A stretch of DNA of 64,000 bases, taken from NCBI RefSeq assembly GCF_000189535.1, contig NC_015145.1, forward strand, positions 744,001 to 808,000, written 5' to 3'. Source of the DNA: Pseudarthrobacter phenanthrenivorans Sphe3 (GTDB lineage Bacteria > Actinomycetota > Actinomycetes > Actinomycetales > Micrococcaceae). Position numbers and translations under genes: made by a program. This document shows positions 26,262 through 34,570 of the stretch, one piece after another. The notes beneath the pieces are model-generated. The model ran no database searches. It was not told where the DNA came from and worked only from the letters and a program-made list of their open reading frames with translations. The stretch's first letter is position 1; each line of letters begins with the position of its first letter.

Positions 26262-26546
26262 ATGACAACGCACGTCGCCGACTGCAGCGTAACGAACTGT
26301 TCCTTTAACGACCACACCAACTGCAATGCCGCCGCCATCACTGTGGGCGGCGCCGAGAACCACGCACACTGCGCCACGTTCATCGAGACCGGCATCCACG
26401 GCGGGCTGCCCAAGGTGCTGGCCGACGTCGGGGCGTGCCAGCGCTCCGAATGCGTCCACAACGACCACCTCATGTGCAAGGCGCCGGAGGTCCATGTGGG
26501 GCCGGGGGCGGACAACGCCGACTGCCTCACGTACGCCCACGCCTGA
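26262..26546 (+). CDS. Tandem DUF1540 protein
   Basis: A 94-residue protein made of two copies of the small cysteine-rich DUF1540 unit (about 5-36, CSVTNCSFND..NCNA..C, and 57-90, CQRSECVHND..MCKA..C). The four cysteines per unit suggest zinc binding. The function of the family is not known. The ATG has GGAGGAAG seven bases before it. Preceded by its own 93-base gap and followed by a hairpin terminator, so it is transcribed alone. Confidence 0.88.
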   Translation: MTTHVADCSVTNCSFNDHTNCNAAAITVGGAENHAHCATFIETGIHGGLPKVLADVGACQRSECVHNDHLMCKAPEVHVGPGADNADCLTYAHA

Positions 26547-26575
26547 GGACCGCCCCACGCCTGCACCAGCAGCCA

Positions 26576-26612
26576 AGGCCTCCGCCCGGACCATCCGGAC
26601 GGAGGCTTTCCT
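26576..26612 (+). terminator. Terminator after the DUF1540 gene
   Basis: Stem GCCTCCGCCCGG / CCGGACGGAGGC (one mismatch) with a 5-base loop, followed by CTTTCCTGTT. Confidence 0.7.
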
Positions 26613-26756
26613 GTTATGGCACAAATTCCTTTCGCCGCCACGTCCCGTCCGCTCGGCGCACGGCCTCGCGACTGGGGCACAAAACCTTCGGGAACGGGAG
26701 CATGGCTGGGTAAGCTTGCTCAGCAAGGGAGATCTGCACCATCTCAAGGAGGAGAC

Positions 26757-29057
26757 ATGGCCGAAACGCCTGATCAGCGGAGGAAAGCATCCGGGGGAGA
26801 GGGCGTGGTCGCCACCGATCCGGCCCTTCCCCCAACAGCTGTGGATGAGGCCGTCCGGGAGGCTGAAGAGAAGAAGTGGACGCCGGGAAAGATCGCGCTC
26901 TGGGCTGCGATCGCACTCCTCGGCGGCGTGGCATGGTTCATGCTGGCCATCATCCGCGGCGAAACAGTCAACGCCATCTGGTTCGTGTTCGCCTCAGTCT
27001 GTACCTACCTCATCGGGTACCGCTTCTACTCCAAGGTCATCCAGCGCTACATCACCAGGCCCGATGACCGGCGTGCCACGCCGGCCGAGTACAAGGCGGA
27101 CGGCAAGGACTATGTCCGGACAGACCGCAACGTCCTGTTCGGCCACCACTTCGCCGCCATCGCCGGCGCCGGCCCGCTGGTAGGACCCGTGCTTGCCGCG
27201 CAGATGGGTTACCTGCCCGGCACTCTCTGGATCATCATCGGCGTCGTCCTTGCCGGCGCCGTCCAGGATTACCTGGTGATGTTCTTCTCGATGCGGCGCG
27301 GGGGACGGTCCCTGGGGCAGATGGCCCGCGAGGAACTCGGCGTTGTAGGCGGCACCGCCGCCCTGATCGCTACCCTGCTCATCATGGTGATCATCGTCGC
27401 CATCCTGGCGCTCGTCGTCGTCAACGCCCTGGGTGAGAGCCCATGGGGTGTCTTTTCCGTTGGCATGACCATCCCCATCGCCCTGTTCATGGGTGTCTAC
27501 CTGCGCTACCTGCGGCCCGGCAAGGTCATGGAAGTATCGCTGATCGGGTTTGTGTTGCTGATGGCGGCCATCATCGGCGGCGGCATCGTGGCCGAAACCC
27601 CGTGGGGCGCCGACATCTTCAGCCTGGACCGCGTCACCATCGCCTGGGGCATCATCATTTACGGCTTCATCGCGGCGATCCTGCCGGTGTGGCTGCTGCT
27701 GGCGCCGCGTGACTACCTGTCCACGTTCATGAAGATCGGCGTGATCGTGATGCTCGCGGTGGCCATCATCGCGGTCCGCCCGGAGATCACCGTCCCGGCC
27801 TTCAGCGAGTTCGCCAGCAGGGAGAACGGCCCGGTGTTCCCGGGTGCCCTGTTCCCGTTCCTGTTCGTCACGATCGCCTGCGGGGCCCTGTCCGGGTTCC
27901 ATGCGCTGATCTCTTCGGGCACCACGCCGAAGCTGGTGGAGAAGGAACGCCAGACGCGGTTTATCGGCTACGGCGGCATGCTGATGGAGTCGTTCGTGGC
28001 CATCATGGCGCTTGTCGCCGCCATCTCCATTGACCGCGGACTCTACTTCGCCATGAACTCTCCGGCGGCGTTGACCGGCGGAACGGTGGAGACAGCGGCC
28101 GCCTGGGTCAACAGCCTGGGCCTGACAGGGGTCAACATCAGCCCGGACCTCCTCGCCCAGACAGCGGAAAACGTGGGCGAGGAAAGCATCGTGTCACGCA
28201 CTGGCGGCGCGCCCACGCTGGCGTTGGGCCTGGCCCACATCATGCAGCAGTTCATTGGCGGAACCGCGATGATGGCGTTCTGGTACCACTTCGCCATCAT
28301 GTTCGAAGCGCTGTTCATCCTCACCGCAGTGGACGCCGGCACCCGTGTTGCCCGGTTCATGCTGCAGGATTCCATTGGCAACTTCGTCCCCAAGTTCAAG
28401 GAGCACTCCTGGCGGCCGGGTGCGTGGCTCTGCACCGCGATCATGGTCGGGGCTTGGGGTGCCGTGCTGCTGATGGGTGTTACCGACCCACTGGGCGGCA
28501 TCAACACGCTGTTCCCGCTCTTCGGCATTGCCAACCAGTTGCTCGCTGCCATTGCCCTGTCCGTCTGCCTGGCCATTGTGGCCAAGCGCGGCACGTTCAA
28601 GTACCTCTGGATCGTGGCGCTCCCCCTGGCGTTCGCCGCCGTGGTCACCATCACTGCGAGCTACCAGAAGATCTTCTCGCCCACTCCGGCTGTGGGCTAC
28701 TTCGCCAACAACGCGGCCTTCAGCAAAGCCCTGGCAGAGGGTAAGACCGAGTTCGGTACCGCGAAGTCCGCGGCGGCCATGGAGGCCGTGGTCCGCAACA
28801 CCGGCATCCAGGGCTGGCTGTCCGTGATCTTCGTGGTGCTCAGCATCATTGTGATCGCGACGGCGGTGCTTGCCACGGTCAAGGCGTTCCGCAGCCGCAG
28901 GTCGGGGGCCGTCGTCACGGACAACGAAGACCCCGCCAAGCCTTCGCGCGTCTTTGCACCGGCAGGGCTGATTCCCACCCCCGCTGAGCGCGAGCTGATG
29001 GCGGAATGGGACAAGGTTCCGGCGGAACTCCGGTTCGAGCGGGCAGGGCACCACTGA
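26757..29057 (+). CDS. cstA: CstA-family carbon-starvation transporter (pyruvate/peptide uptake)
   Basis: Polytopic inner-membrane protein of 766 residues with roughly 18 hydrophobic helices. The CstA core starts near residue 75, with family blocks GHHFAAIAGAGPLVGPVLAAQMGY, VQDYLVMFFSMRRGGRS and HALISSGTTPKLVEKE. Relatives (BtsT, CstA) import pyruvate or peptides under nutrient limitation. ATG at 26757 sits behind a perfect AAGGAGGAG site; the frame open from 26616 is upstream read-through. Its stop overlaps the start of the YbdD-like gene (TGATGA), the usual cstA-ybdD pair. Confidence 0.95.
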   Translation: MAETPDQRRKASGGEGVVATDPALPPTAVDEAVREAEEKKWTPGKIALWAAIALLGGVAWFMLAIIRGETVNAIWFVFASVCTYLIGYRFYSKVIQRYITRPDDRRATPAEYKADGKDYVRTDRNVLFGHHFAAIAGAGPLVGPVLAAQMGYLPGTLWIIIGVVLAGAVQDYLVMFFSMRRGGRSLGQMAREELGVVGGTAALIATLLIMVIIVAILALVVVNALGESPWGVFSVGMTIPIALFMGVYLRYLRPGKVMEVSLIGFVLLMAAIIGGGIVAETPWGADIFSLDRVTIAWGIIIYGFIAAILPVWLLLAPRDYLSTFMKIGVIVMLAVAIIAVRPEITVPAFSEFASRENGPVFPGALFPFLFVTIACGALSGFHALISSGTTPKLVEKERQTRFIGYGGMLMESFVAIMALVAAISIDRGLYFAMNSPAALTGGTVETAAAWVNSLGLTGVNISPDLLAQTAENVGEESIVSRTGGAPTLALGLAHIMQQFIGGTAMMAFWYHFAIMFEALFILTAVDAGTRVARFMLQDSIGNFVPKFKEHSWRPGAWLCTAIMVGAWGAVLLMGVTDPLGGINTLFPLFGIANQLLAAIALSVCLAIVAKRGTFKYLWIVALPLAFAAVVTITASYQKIFSPTPAVGYFANNAAFSKALAEGKTEFGTAKSAAAMEAVVRNTGIQGWLSVIFVVLSIIVIATAVLATVKAFRSRRSGAVVTDNEDPAKPSRVFAPAGLIPTPAERELMAEWDKVPAELRFERAGHH

Positions 29058-29260
29058 TGAGCACGGCTCTCACCGGGCTCTCCAACGGGTTCAGGGGCTT
29101 CGCCCGGTATCTCGGCGGCGTCATGGGTGCCGATGCCTATGCCAAGTACCTGGAGCACCACCGGCTGGCCGGCCACCGGGAGCCGCCGCTGAGCGAGAGG
29201 GAGTTTTGGCGGGACCGGACGGACCGCCAGGACTCCAACCCGCAGGGCCGGTGCTGCTGA
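29057..29260 (+). CDS. YbdD/YjiX family small protein
   Basis: A 67-residue protein of the family always found after CstA/BtsT transporters, thought to assist transporter function. The motif GVMGADAYAKYLEHHRLAGHREPPLSEREFWRD is diagnostic (here at about residues 16-48). The ATG overlaps the cstA stop codon by one base, indicating translational coupling. The short tail ends in GRCC, as in many family members. Confidence 0.92.
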   Translation: MSTALTGLSNGFRGFARYLGGVMGADAYAKYLEHHRLAGHREPPLSEREFWRDRTDRQDSNPQGRCC

Positions 29261-29337
29261 TTGAGCTTGCAGCGGACAAGCGGCGGGGAGGCCCGTGAAG
29301 TGGCTTCCTGGTGGATCGCTCATGAGAGTATGAACGC

Positions 29338-29970
29338 ATGAGCGATCCACAAGACACTCAGGCAGCTGAGGACCTCCCGGTAGAAGGTACCCCCATCGAC
29401 GAGCAACAGGCGCCGGTGCCCGCGCAGGGCAGCCTGGCGGATGGCAGCAAGCCCAAGGGCAGCAACCTTCAGGACCTGGTGGATGAGCCAGCCAAGGTAA
29501 TGCGGATCGGGACCATGATCAGGCAGCTTTTGGAGGAAGTGAAGTCCGCGCCTTTGGATGACGCCGCTCGCGGAAGGCTCGCCGAGATTCATGAGCGTTC
29601 CATCAAGGAGCTGGAAGACGGGCTCGCCCCTGAGCTGGTGGAGGAACTGGACAGGATCAGCCTTCCCTTCTCCGATGAGGCCACTCCGTCTGACGCGGAA
29701 CTGCGGATCGCCCAGGCCCAGCTCGTGGGGTGGCTCGAGGGATTGTTCCACGGCATCCAGACAGCCATCGCAGCCCAGCACGCCGCACGCGAGCATGCCG
29801 CAGCGCAGATGCAGCTCCGCCAGTTGCCGCCGGGCACCATGATCGCCCCCGGGGTTGTGATTGGTGAAAATGGCGAGCCCCAGCGCGCAACTGCCGGCCA
29901 GCGGGGCGGCCATCCCGCACGCTCCGGGCAGCGTGACGAACCGGACCACGGTCCGGGACAGTACCTCTAA
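29338..29970 (+). CDS. bpa: Bacterial proteasome activator Bpa/PafE
   Basis: A 210-residue protein of the Bpa (PafE) family, which forms a ring that opens the 20S proteasome gate independently of ATP and feeds it unfolded proteins. The disordered acidic N terminus (about 1-45) precedes the helical bundle (about 50-165). The protein ends exactly in GQYL, the C-terminal motif that docks into the proteasome alpha ring. A TTG-started gene for an unknown helical protein follows after 5 bases, so the two probably form an operon. The proteasome genes themselves are not in the window. Confidence 0.92.
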   Translation: MSDPQDTQAAEDLPVEGTPIDEQQAPVPAQGSLADGSKPKGSNLQDLVDEPAKVMRIGTMIRQLLEEVKSAPLDDAARGRLAEIHERSIKELEDGLAPELVEELDRISLPFSDEATPSDAELRIAQAQLVGWLEGLFHGIQTAIAAQHAAREHAAAQMQLRQLPPGTMIAPGVVIGENGEPQRATAGQRGGHPARSGQRDEPDHGPGQYL

Positions 29971-29975
29971 GGTCC

Positions 29976-30425
29976 TTGGGCTTTTTCAGCGCCGCCAGGC
30001 AGGGGCGGAAAGACGACGCCGAACTGGGGCAAGGGTTGTGGCGCCGTGCCCACGACCGCTTCCAGCGGGGGCTGGACCGCTACCACCAGGTGCTCGAAGG
30101 GGTGGAAGACGACCAGCTGTACGACGAGCTGGTGGACATCGCCAACGAGCTTGCCTCGCTGCTGGAAAGGGTAAGGCTGGTGTGCATGGAAGCGCAGCGA
30201 CGGTCCCCGAATGAAAGCCTCGACATCCCCGCTGCCCTTGCCGGAGTTCACCGGGCACTGTCCAAAGCCGGGAATTCGCTGGCCACCACGGCGGAAGCGG
30301 CCGCCATGCTGCGCCTGGCCATTGGTCCGGTTCCGGTAGGGGCAGCATCCGTACGACGGCGGGCGGAGGCAGTGTTCCAGCAGGTTGCGGAAGCGGAGCG
30401 GCACCTCCACGAGGAAGCCTCGTAG
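29976..30425 (+). CDS. Conserved helical protein cotranscribed with bpa
   Basis: A 149-residue protein predicted almost wholly helical (four to five long amphipathic helices) without cysteines in a metal pattern, signal peptide or membrane helix. TTG at 29976 begins 5 bases past the bpa stop; no ATG is available near it. I do not recognise a family. Position after a proteasome activator suggests a role in protein quality control, which is inference only. Confidence 0.78.
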   Translation: MGFFSAARQGRKDDAELGQGLWRRAHDRFQRGLDRYHQVLEGVEDDQLYDELVDIANELASLLERVRLVCMEAQRRSPNESLDIPAALAGVHRALSKAGNSLATTAEAAAMLRLAIGPVPVGAASVRRRAEAVFQQVAEAERHLHEEAS

Positions 30426-30514
30426 CTGCCCTTCCTGATATTCCCTGTTAAGCGTTTGGCTTACTCCGTGCCGATTCGGCCGGACACGGCACAGAGGTTT
30501 GGCAGGATGATCAG

Positions 30515-31360
30515 ATGACTCTTTCACCTACTCTGACCTTCAATGACGGAAACACCATCCCGCAGCTCGGCTACGGGGTGTGGCAGGTTGAGGACGACGT
30601 GGCGGAGAAGGTTGTCCGCCAGGCGTTTGAAGCGGGCTTCCGGCACATCGACACCGCCAAGATCTACGGCAACGAGGCAGGCGTGGGCCGTGCGATCGCC
30701 AGCTCCGGCCTGTCTCCCGAGCAGCTGTTCATCACCACCAAGCTGTGGAATTCGGACCAGGGATATGAGTCCACGCTGGCAGCCTTCGAGGATTCGATGG
30801 CACGGCTGGGACTGGAAACCCTCGACCTTTACCTGATCCACTGGATGCAGCCCAAGCAGGACAAGTACGTTGACACCTGGAAGGCGCTCATCGAACTGCA
30901 GAAGCGCGGCCGGGTGAAGTCCATTGGGGTGTCGAACTTCAGCGCGGAAGGGCTGCAGCGGCTCATCGATGAAACGGGAGTGGTCCCGGCTATCCACCAG
31001 ATCGAGCTCCACCCGTACTTCAGCCAGCGTGAGCTGCGCGAGTTTGGCGCATCGAAGGGGATCCTCACCCAGGCATGGTCACCCCTGGGGCAGGGCGGCG
31101 AGCTGCTGGAGGACCCTGTGGTGGCCTCCGTCGCGGCCAAGCACGGTGCAACGCCTGCCCAGGTTGTTATCGCCTGGCACCTTGCCATCGGCAACGTGGT
31201 CATTCCCAAGTCCGTCACGGAGTCCCGGATCCGCGAAAACTACGCGGCGCTGGATGTCTCCCTGGACGCGGAGGATGTCGAGGCCATCAACGGGCTGGAC
31301 CGTTCTGCCAAGGGTGAAGGCCGCATCGGCCCTGACCCGGCGGTCTCCGATTTCGCATAG
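30515..31360 (+). CDS. Aldo/keto reductase
   Basis: NADPH-dependent (beta/alpha)8-barrel oxidoreductase of 281 residues reducing aldehydes or ketones; close in plan to 2,5-diketo-D-gluconate reductases. The catalytic tetrad is complete: Asp46 and Tyr51 in HIDTAKIYGNE, Lys76 in TTKLWN and His109 in IHW. The cofactor phosphate region IPKSVTESRIRENY lies near residue 230. A GGCAGGATGA site precedes the ATG. Monocistronic, ended by a hairpin at 31410. Confidence 0.95.
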   Translation: MTLSPTLTFNDGNTIPQLGYGVWQVEDDVAEKVVRQAFEAGFRHIDTAKIYGNEAGVGRAIASSGLSPEQLFITTKLWNSDQGYESTLAAFEDSMARLGLETLDLYLIHWMQPKQDKYVDTWKALIELQKRGRVKSIGVSNFSAEGLQRLIDETGVVPAIHQIELHPYFSQRELREFGASKGILTQAWSPLGQGGELLEDPVVASVAAKHGATPAQVVIAWHLAIGNVVIPKSVTESRIRENYAALDVSLDAEDVEAINGLDRSAKGEGRIGPDPAVSDFA

Positions 31361-31409
31361 CCCTCACACTTTCCACTGAACGGGTGCCCCGCGGGCGCCT
31401 GTCTTCAAG

Positions 31410-31448
31410 CCGCCCTGCCGGAGCTCTTCCGGCAGGGCGGCCCGCTTT
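31410..31448 (+). terminator. Terminator after the aldo/keto reductase gene
   Basis: Perfect 13-base arms CCGCCCTGCCGGA / TCCGGCAGGGCGG around GCTCT, followed by CCCGCTTTAA. Confidence 0.65.
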
Positions 31449-31524
31449 AAGCGGCGGCACGCGTTTCAGTCTTCGGCCCACCAGCGGCCCACCAGCGGCG
31501 CACCGGGGAGCCAGCGGGCCCGGG

Positions 31525-31710
31525 TCAGGCCGCGGTGCGGATCTGCTCCACTGCCACGGAATCAACGACAGCCCAGCCGTCCTCCTCCGCGCAGTGCCGG
31601 CTGGCGAACCTCTCGGCCTCTGCCAGCGTGTCAAAAACCTCGGCCCGGACGCGGCCGCAGTCAGCGTCGAAGTACGTGACGTGAAATTCCTGTACCTGTT
31701 GGTTCTCCAT
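31525..31710 (-). CDS. Small hypothetical protein
   Basis: A 61-residue cytoplasmic protein (start MENQQVQEFHVTYFDADCGR). It has a beta-rich N-terminal half followed by a helix containing FDTLAEAERFASRHC, reminiscent of small DUF proteins with a conserved Tyr-Phe-Asp strand. The start at 31710 is chosen because the 14 residues before it, reached by extending the frame to 31752, have no ribosome site. It lies 38 bases after the stop of the 326-aa coiled-coil gene on the same strand. Function unknown. Confidence 0.6.
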   Translation of the reverse strand: MENQQVQEFHVTYFDADCGRVRAEVFDTLAEAERFASRHCAEEDGWAVVDSVAVEQIRTAA

Positions 31711-31748
31711 GAATCCAGTGTGCAACCGGGGTCTGACATTCCTTGGAA

Positions 31749-32729
31749 TCACGCCCGCGTGTTGTTCAGCCGGAGTACCCGTTCCTGCGCCAGCATTGCC
31801 GTCCGCTCCGCTTTTTCGGCGGCCCGTACCGCCTGTTTTGCCTCAGCCGTGGTTGCCGCCAGCGTTTTCCGGGAGCGGTCCAGTTGCTCTTCCGCCCCTC
31901 TGAGCCGGGCACGCAGTTCTGCCGTCTCCTGAAGGAGCTCCGCGATTTCCGTCCGTGTGTCGTCCGCCCGCTCCTGGAGCTCCTGGGCCTCGCGGGCCGC
32001 CTCGGCCTCCGCCGCCTGGGCGTCGGCCAGGGCAGCCTTGGCTTTCTCCAGCGCAGGAGGCGACGCTGGCCGCGGAGCCTGCCGGACGGCCTCAAGCCGC
32101 GGCTTGTCCGCCGTGCGCCGCGGTGGCGCTTCCGTCGTCGTACGCGCTTTCCTGCCCGCCGCAGCTGCCGGCCCGGCTGATGGTTGGGCTGCTGGCGGCG
32201 CTGTGGCGGCAGCCGGCAGGACGGAGGGGACTGCCACGGTCCCCGCCAGGTCAACCGCATTCACGCCGTCCGCGGACAGTGTTTTCAGGAGCCGTCCACT
32301 CATGGCCGCGGCGGCCGCCCCCTCGTCTGCCGTCAGCGCCCGAAGGGTCTCTTCGACATCTCCCGCCATGGCTTCACTGATGCTCCGGCCTTGGTCCGCT
32401 GCCACTGAGCGTGCGGTGTCGACGGCGGCGGACAACACCGTGCGCCGCTCACGTCCCAGCTCACGGAGGGCGGCAGCATCAAGGGCTGCCTGGGCGGCGC
32501 GCATGCGGGTTCCGAGGCCGGCCAGCCCGGAGAGGACATCGGGCCGGTGCAGGGCCAGCATGTTCACGGCCCAGGCAGCAACAGAGGGCTTTGGCAGCGC
32601 CCGGACGGCAGCACTGAGGTCTTTGTCAGGCGCCACGTCCTTGGCTGCTGCCGTCCGGGCCGCCACGAACTCCTCCAGCGGCCTGGCGTACAGCTCTTGT
32701 GCGATGGTGGCCAGGGCCTCATCTTCCAT
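31749..32729 (-). CDS. Conserved hypothetical protein with C-terminal coiled coil
   Basis: A 326-residue protein. The N-terminal half (about 1-150) is helical, with a LPKPSVAAWAVNMLALHRPDVL block recurring in actinobacterial homologues. A Pro/Ala/Thr-rich linker (about 165-215) follows, then a long Ala/Glu/Arg heptad coiled coil (about 225-320). No signal peptide or enzymatic motif. ATG at 32729 is taken because homology begins at MEDEALATIAQELYARP; the frame upstream to 33086 is an antisense artefact over the next gene. Divergent from the 94-aa gene at 32853. Function unknown. Confidence 0.82.
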   Translation of the reverse strand: MEDEALATIAQELYARPLEEFVAARTAAAKDVAPDKDLSAAVRALPKPSVAAWAVNMLALHRPDVLSGLAGLGTRMRAAQAALDAAALRELGRERRTVLSAAVDTARSVAADQGRSISEAMAGDVEETLRALTADEGAAAAAMSGRLLKTLSADGVNAVDLAGTVAVPSVLPAAATAPPAAQPSAGPAAAAGRKARTTTEAPPRRTADKPRLEAVRQAPRPASPPALEKAKAALADAQAAEAEAAREAQELQERADDTRTEIAELLQETAELRARLRGAEEQLDRSRKTLAATTAEAKQAVRAAEKAERTAMLAQERVLRLNNTRA

Positions 32730-32852
32730 GAACGCAATCTTAGGCGGGGCCGCCTGCTTCAGCTCTGGCCCGCTCCGTGCGTGCAGACGCCACCCACAGA
32801 CACGCCCGCCGTCGTCCGCGAGACTGTCAGTGCCCGGGAGCACCATGGAGCT

Positions 32853-33137
32853 ATGACGGCTCCAACTGTTGAGGCCGCGATCCACGAACTCATGGATCTC
32901 GCCTGGAATGTTGTCTATGACCTGCTCAATGAGCGGGGCCTGCTCGGCGACGGGTTGTTCGTCGAGGAGTACACCGGGATCCATTCCTGGGTGGAAGGCC
33001 CAACCCGCTACACCGTGGTCCACTCCCGGGAGGTTGCGGTCCTGTTCGTGGACACCCGGCCGGTGGATGCCATCGCCTTCCAACACGACCTCCTGGGCAC
33101 CGACGACCCGAAGAGCTACTTCAGCCTTCGTGGCTGA
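32853..33137 (+). CDS. Small hypothetical protein
   Basis: A 94-residue soluble protein (start MTAPTVEAAIHELMDLAWN) with a helix, then alternating strands (YTVVHSREVAVLFVDTRPVDA) and no recognised domain. Upstream ATGGAG gives a plausible ribosome site. Divergent from the coiled-coil gene across 123 bases. Coding bias matches the neighbours, so it is probably real. Confidence 0.65.
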   Translation: MTAPTVEAAIHELMDLAWNVVYDLLNERGLLGDGLFVEEYTGIHSWVEGPTRYTVVHSREVAVLFVDTRPVDAIAFQHDLLGTDDPKSYFSLRG

Positions 33138-33233
33138 CAGGTACGCTTTCGTGCACTCTTACGTGCATGGGCAACCTCGTTCGCTCCGGGCAGGTTCGGC
33201 AATCCAGAACAGTTCCGAGGAAGCGTGCTGGTC

Positions 33234-34333
33234 TCAGGGACGGTAACCGATCCTTTCGATGCAGTCGGCTCCTTTCCGCGCTCCATCCTGGCTGCGGAGG
33301 CGTTCGCCCGTGCGTGCTGTGGCATCAAGGATGGCCGGGTCTGTAAGGATGTCGTTGATGGTTTTGCTGATAGTTTCTGGAGCCGCTTCTGCGGAGAGGG
33401 TACGGCCGAGCCCGTTGCGTTCGACGACGCTGCCTATGAGTGGTTGGTCGGATGAAGGGTCCAGCGGCAGCACCAGGAGGGGGATGCTGTGAGCGAGGGC
33501 TTTGAGGGTGGTGGAGTGTCCGCCGTGGCCGATGACAAGGTCGACGTGGGGCATGATCTGCTCGTGGGGAATCCGCCCCTGGAGTTCCACATTGGCCGGG
33601 AGCGACTGCCCAATTTGTATCGGCATTCCGCCGGTGGTCACTATGGCCCGCACTGCTGACGTGCCCTTTGTCAGTTGCCCCAACGCGATGATGATCCTCC
33701 GGTACACGTCCTCGTGGTCCTTTTGCCAAACGGTGCTGAGGCTGACAAGGATGAGCGGCGGGTTTCCGGGCGCGCGGGGGACAGGGGGACTTGCCTGCTC
33801 GGTTGTGCCGAGCCATTCGAACGCGATCCGGCACGCTTCTTGCCCGGCGGGATCTATGGCGCGGTCGGTGGGCAGGAGCCGCGCAGCACACCGCTCAGGA
33901 GAGCCATGGGGCTGAGGCCAAAAGGCCGCAGTGCCACGTTCAGGGCCGGGTTGCCCATGCCCTGCTCCCAGAACTTCCCGAGCGAGTGAAACAGCACGGC
34001 GGACGGGGTACCGGTGCTGAGGGCTTCCCGCAGCGAAGCGAGCATGACGCCGTCAACAACGATCACGTCAGCACGTTGGCTGGCAAGCAGGGAGCGGACA
34101 TCCCGGGCGGTTCCTCGCCCCAGTGCCATCCGCATCAGCGCAGGCAGGTGACCAAACCTCCCTGTAGGCCTGGTGACGTCCATTTGTGCCAGGGAGGGCA
34201 ACGGCACCATCGTCACGCCTGCGGGGGCTGGCCCCTGGGCGCGCGGGCGCACGCCGGCGATGGTCACGTGATGGCCACGCCGCGCTAGTTCTCCGGCGAT
34301 CGCGAAGGTTGGCGGGAGGTTGCCCCCAATGTC
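33234..34333 (-). pseudogene. UDP-glycosyltransferase (GT1, macrolide type), main part, frameshifted
   Basis: Remnant of a roughly 387-residue GT1 glycosyltransferase. The N-terminal acceptor domain (GGNLPPTFAIAGELARRGHHVTIAG) is read from 34333 down to a premature stop at 33854. The frame then shifts by one near 33885 and continues as LLPTDRAIDPAGQEACRIAFEW, LILVSLSTVWQKDHEDVYRR and the donor-binding motif HVDLVIGHGGHSTTLKAL, ending at 33234. The first 21 residues are cut off beyond IS110 copy 2. Two independent lesions mark it as dead. Its substrate cannot be told. Confidence 0.85.
34325..34333. repeat. 9-bp direct repeat left of IS110 copy 2
   Basis: CCCAATGTC, repeated at 35790-35798 on the other side of the element. 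With one copy removed the glycosyltransferase reading frame is restored (SGDIGGNLPPT). Confidence 0.65.
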
Positions 34334-34392
34334 CTTACGATTTTGTTGTGGGTGATTTCGGAGCTGTCGTAGTGTTTCGATCACCCTCGGGT

Positions 34393-34523
34393 GGCGGGTA
34401 TGGCCTAGGTCGCCCTGCCGCTTGGATGGCTCACTGGGAATGGCCGCCCGCTGCCCGCCGATGACTCGACCGCTGATTGAGAATTACGACATTGATCGTT
34501 GGGTAAGGACGTGCCGGCGTAGT
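34393..34523 (+). ncRNA. Predicted IS110 bridge RNA, copy 2
   Basis: Same leader as copy 1. Putative guides: left target 34410-34416, right target 34432-34438, left donor 34478-34484, right donor 34502-34508. Confidence 0.6.
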
Positions 34524-34570
34524 TATCGACAGGGCCAACCGAAATTGGAGCTGATCGAAGGAGACTGAAC

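Noticed and set aside
33116..33328. 70-aa minus-strand frame between the 94-aa gene and the pseudogene
   Set aside because: Basic, low-complexity, overlaps the ends of both neighbours, no ribosome site.
33854..34384. Intact 176-aa enzyme gene
   Set aside because: Chimera of the IS110 end and an interrupted glycosyltransferase that also stops early through a frameshift.
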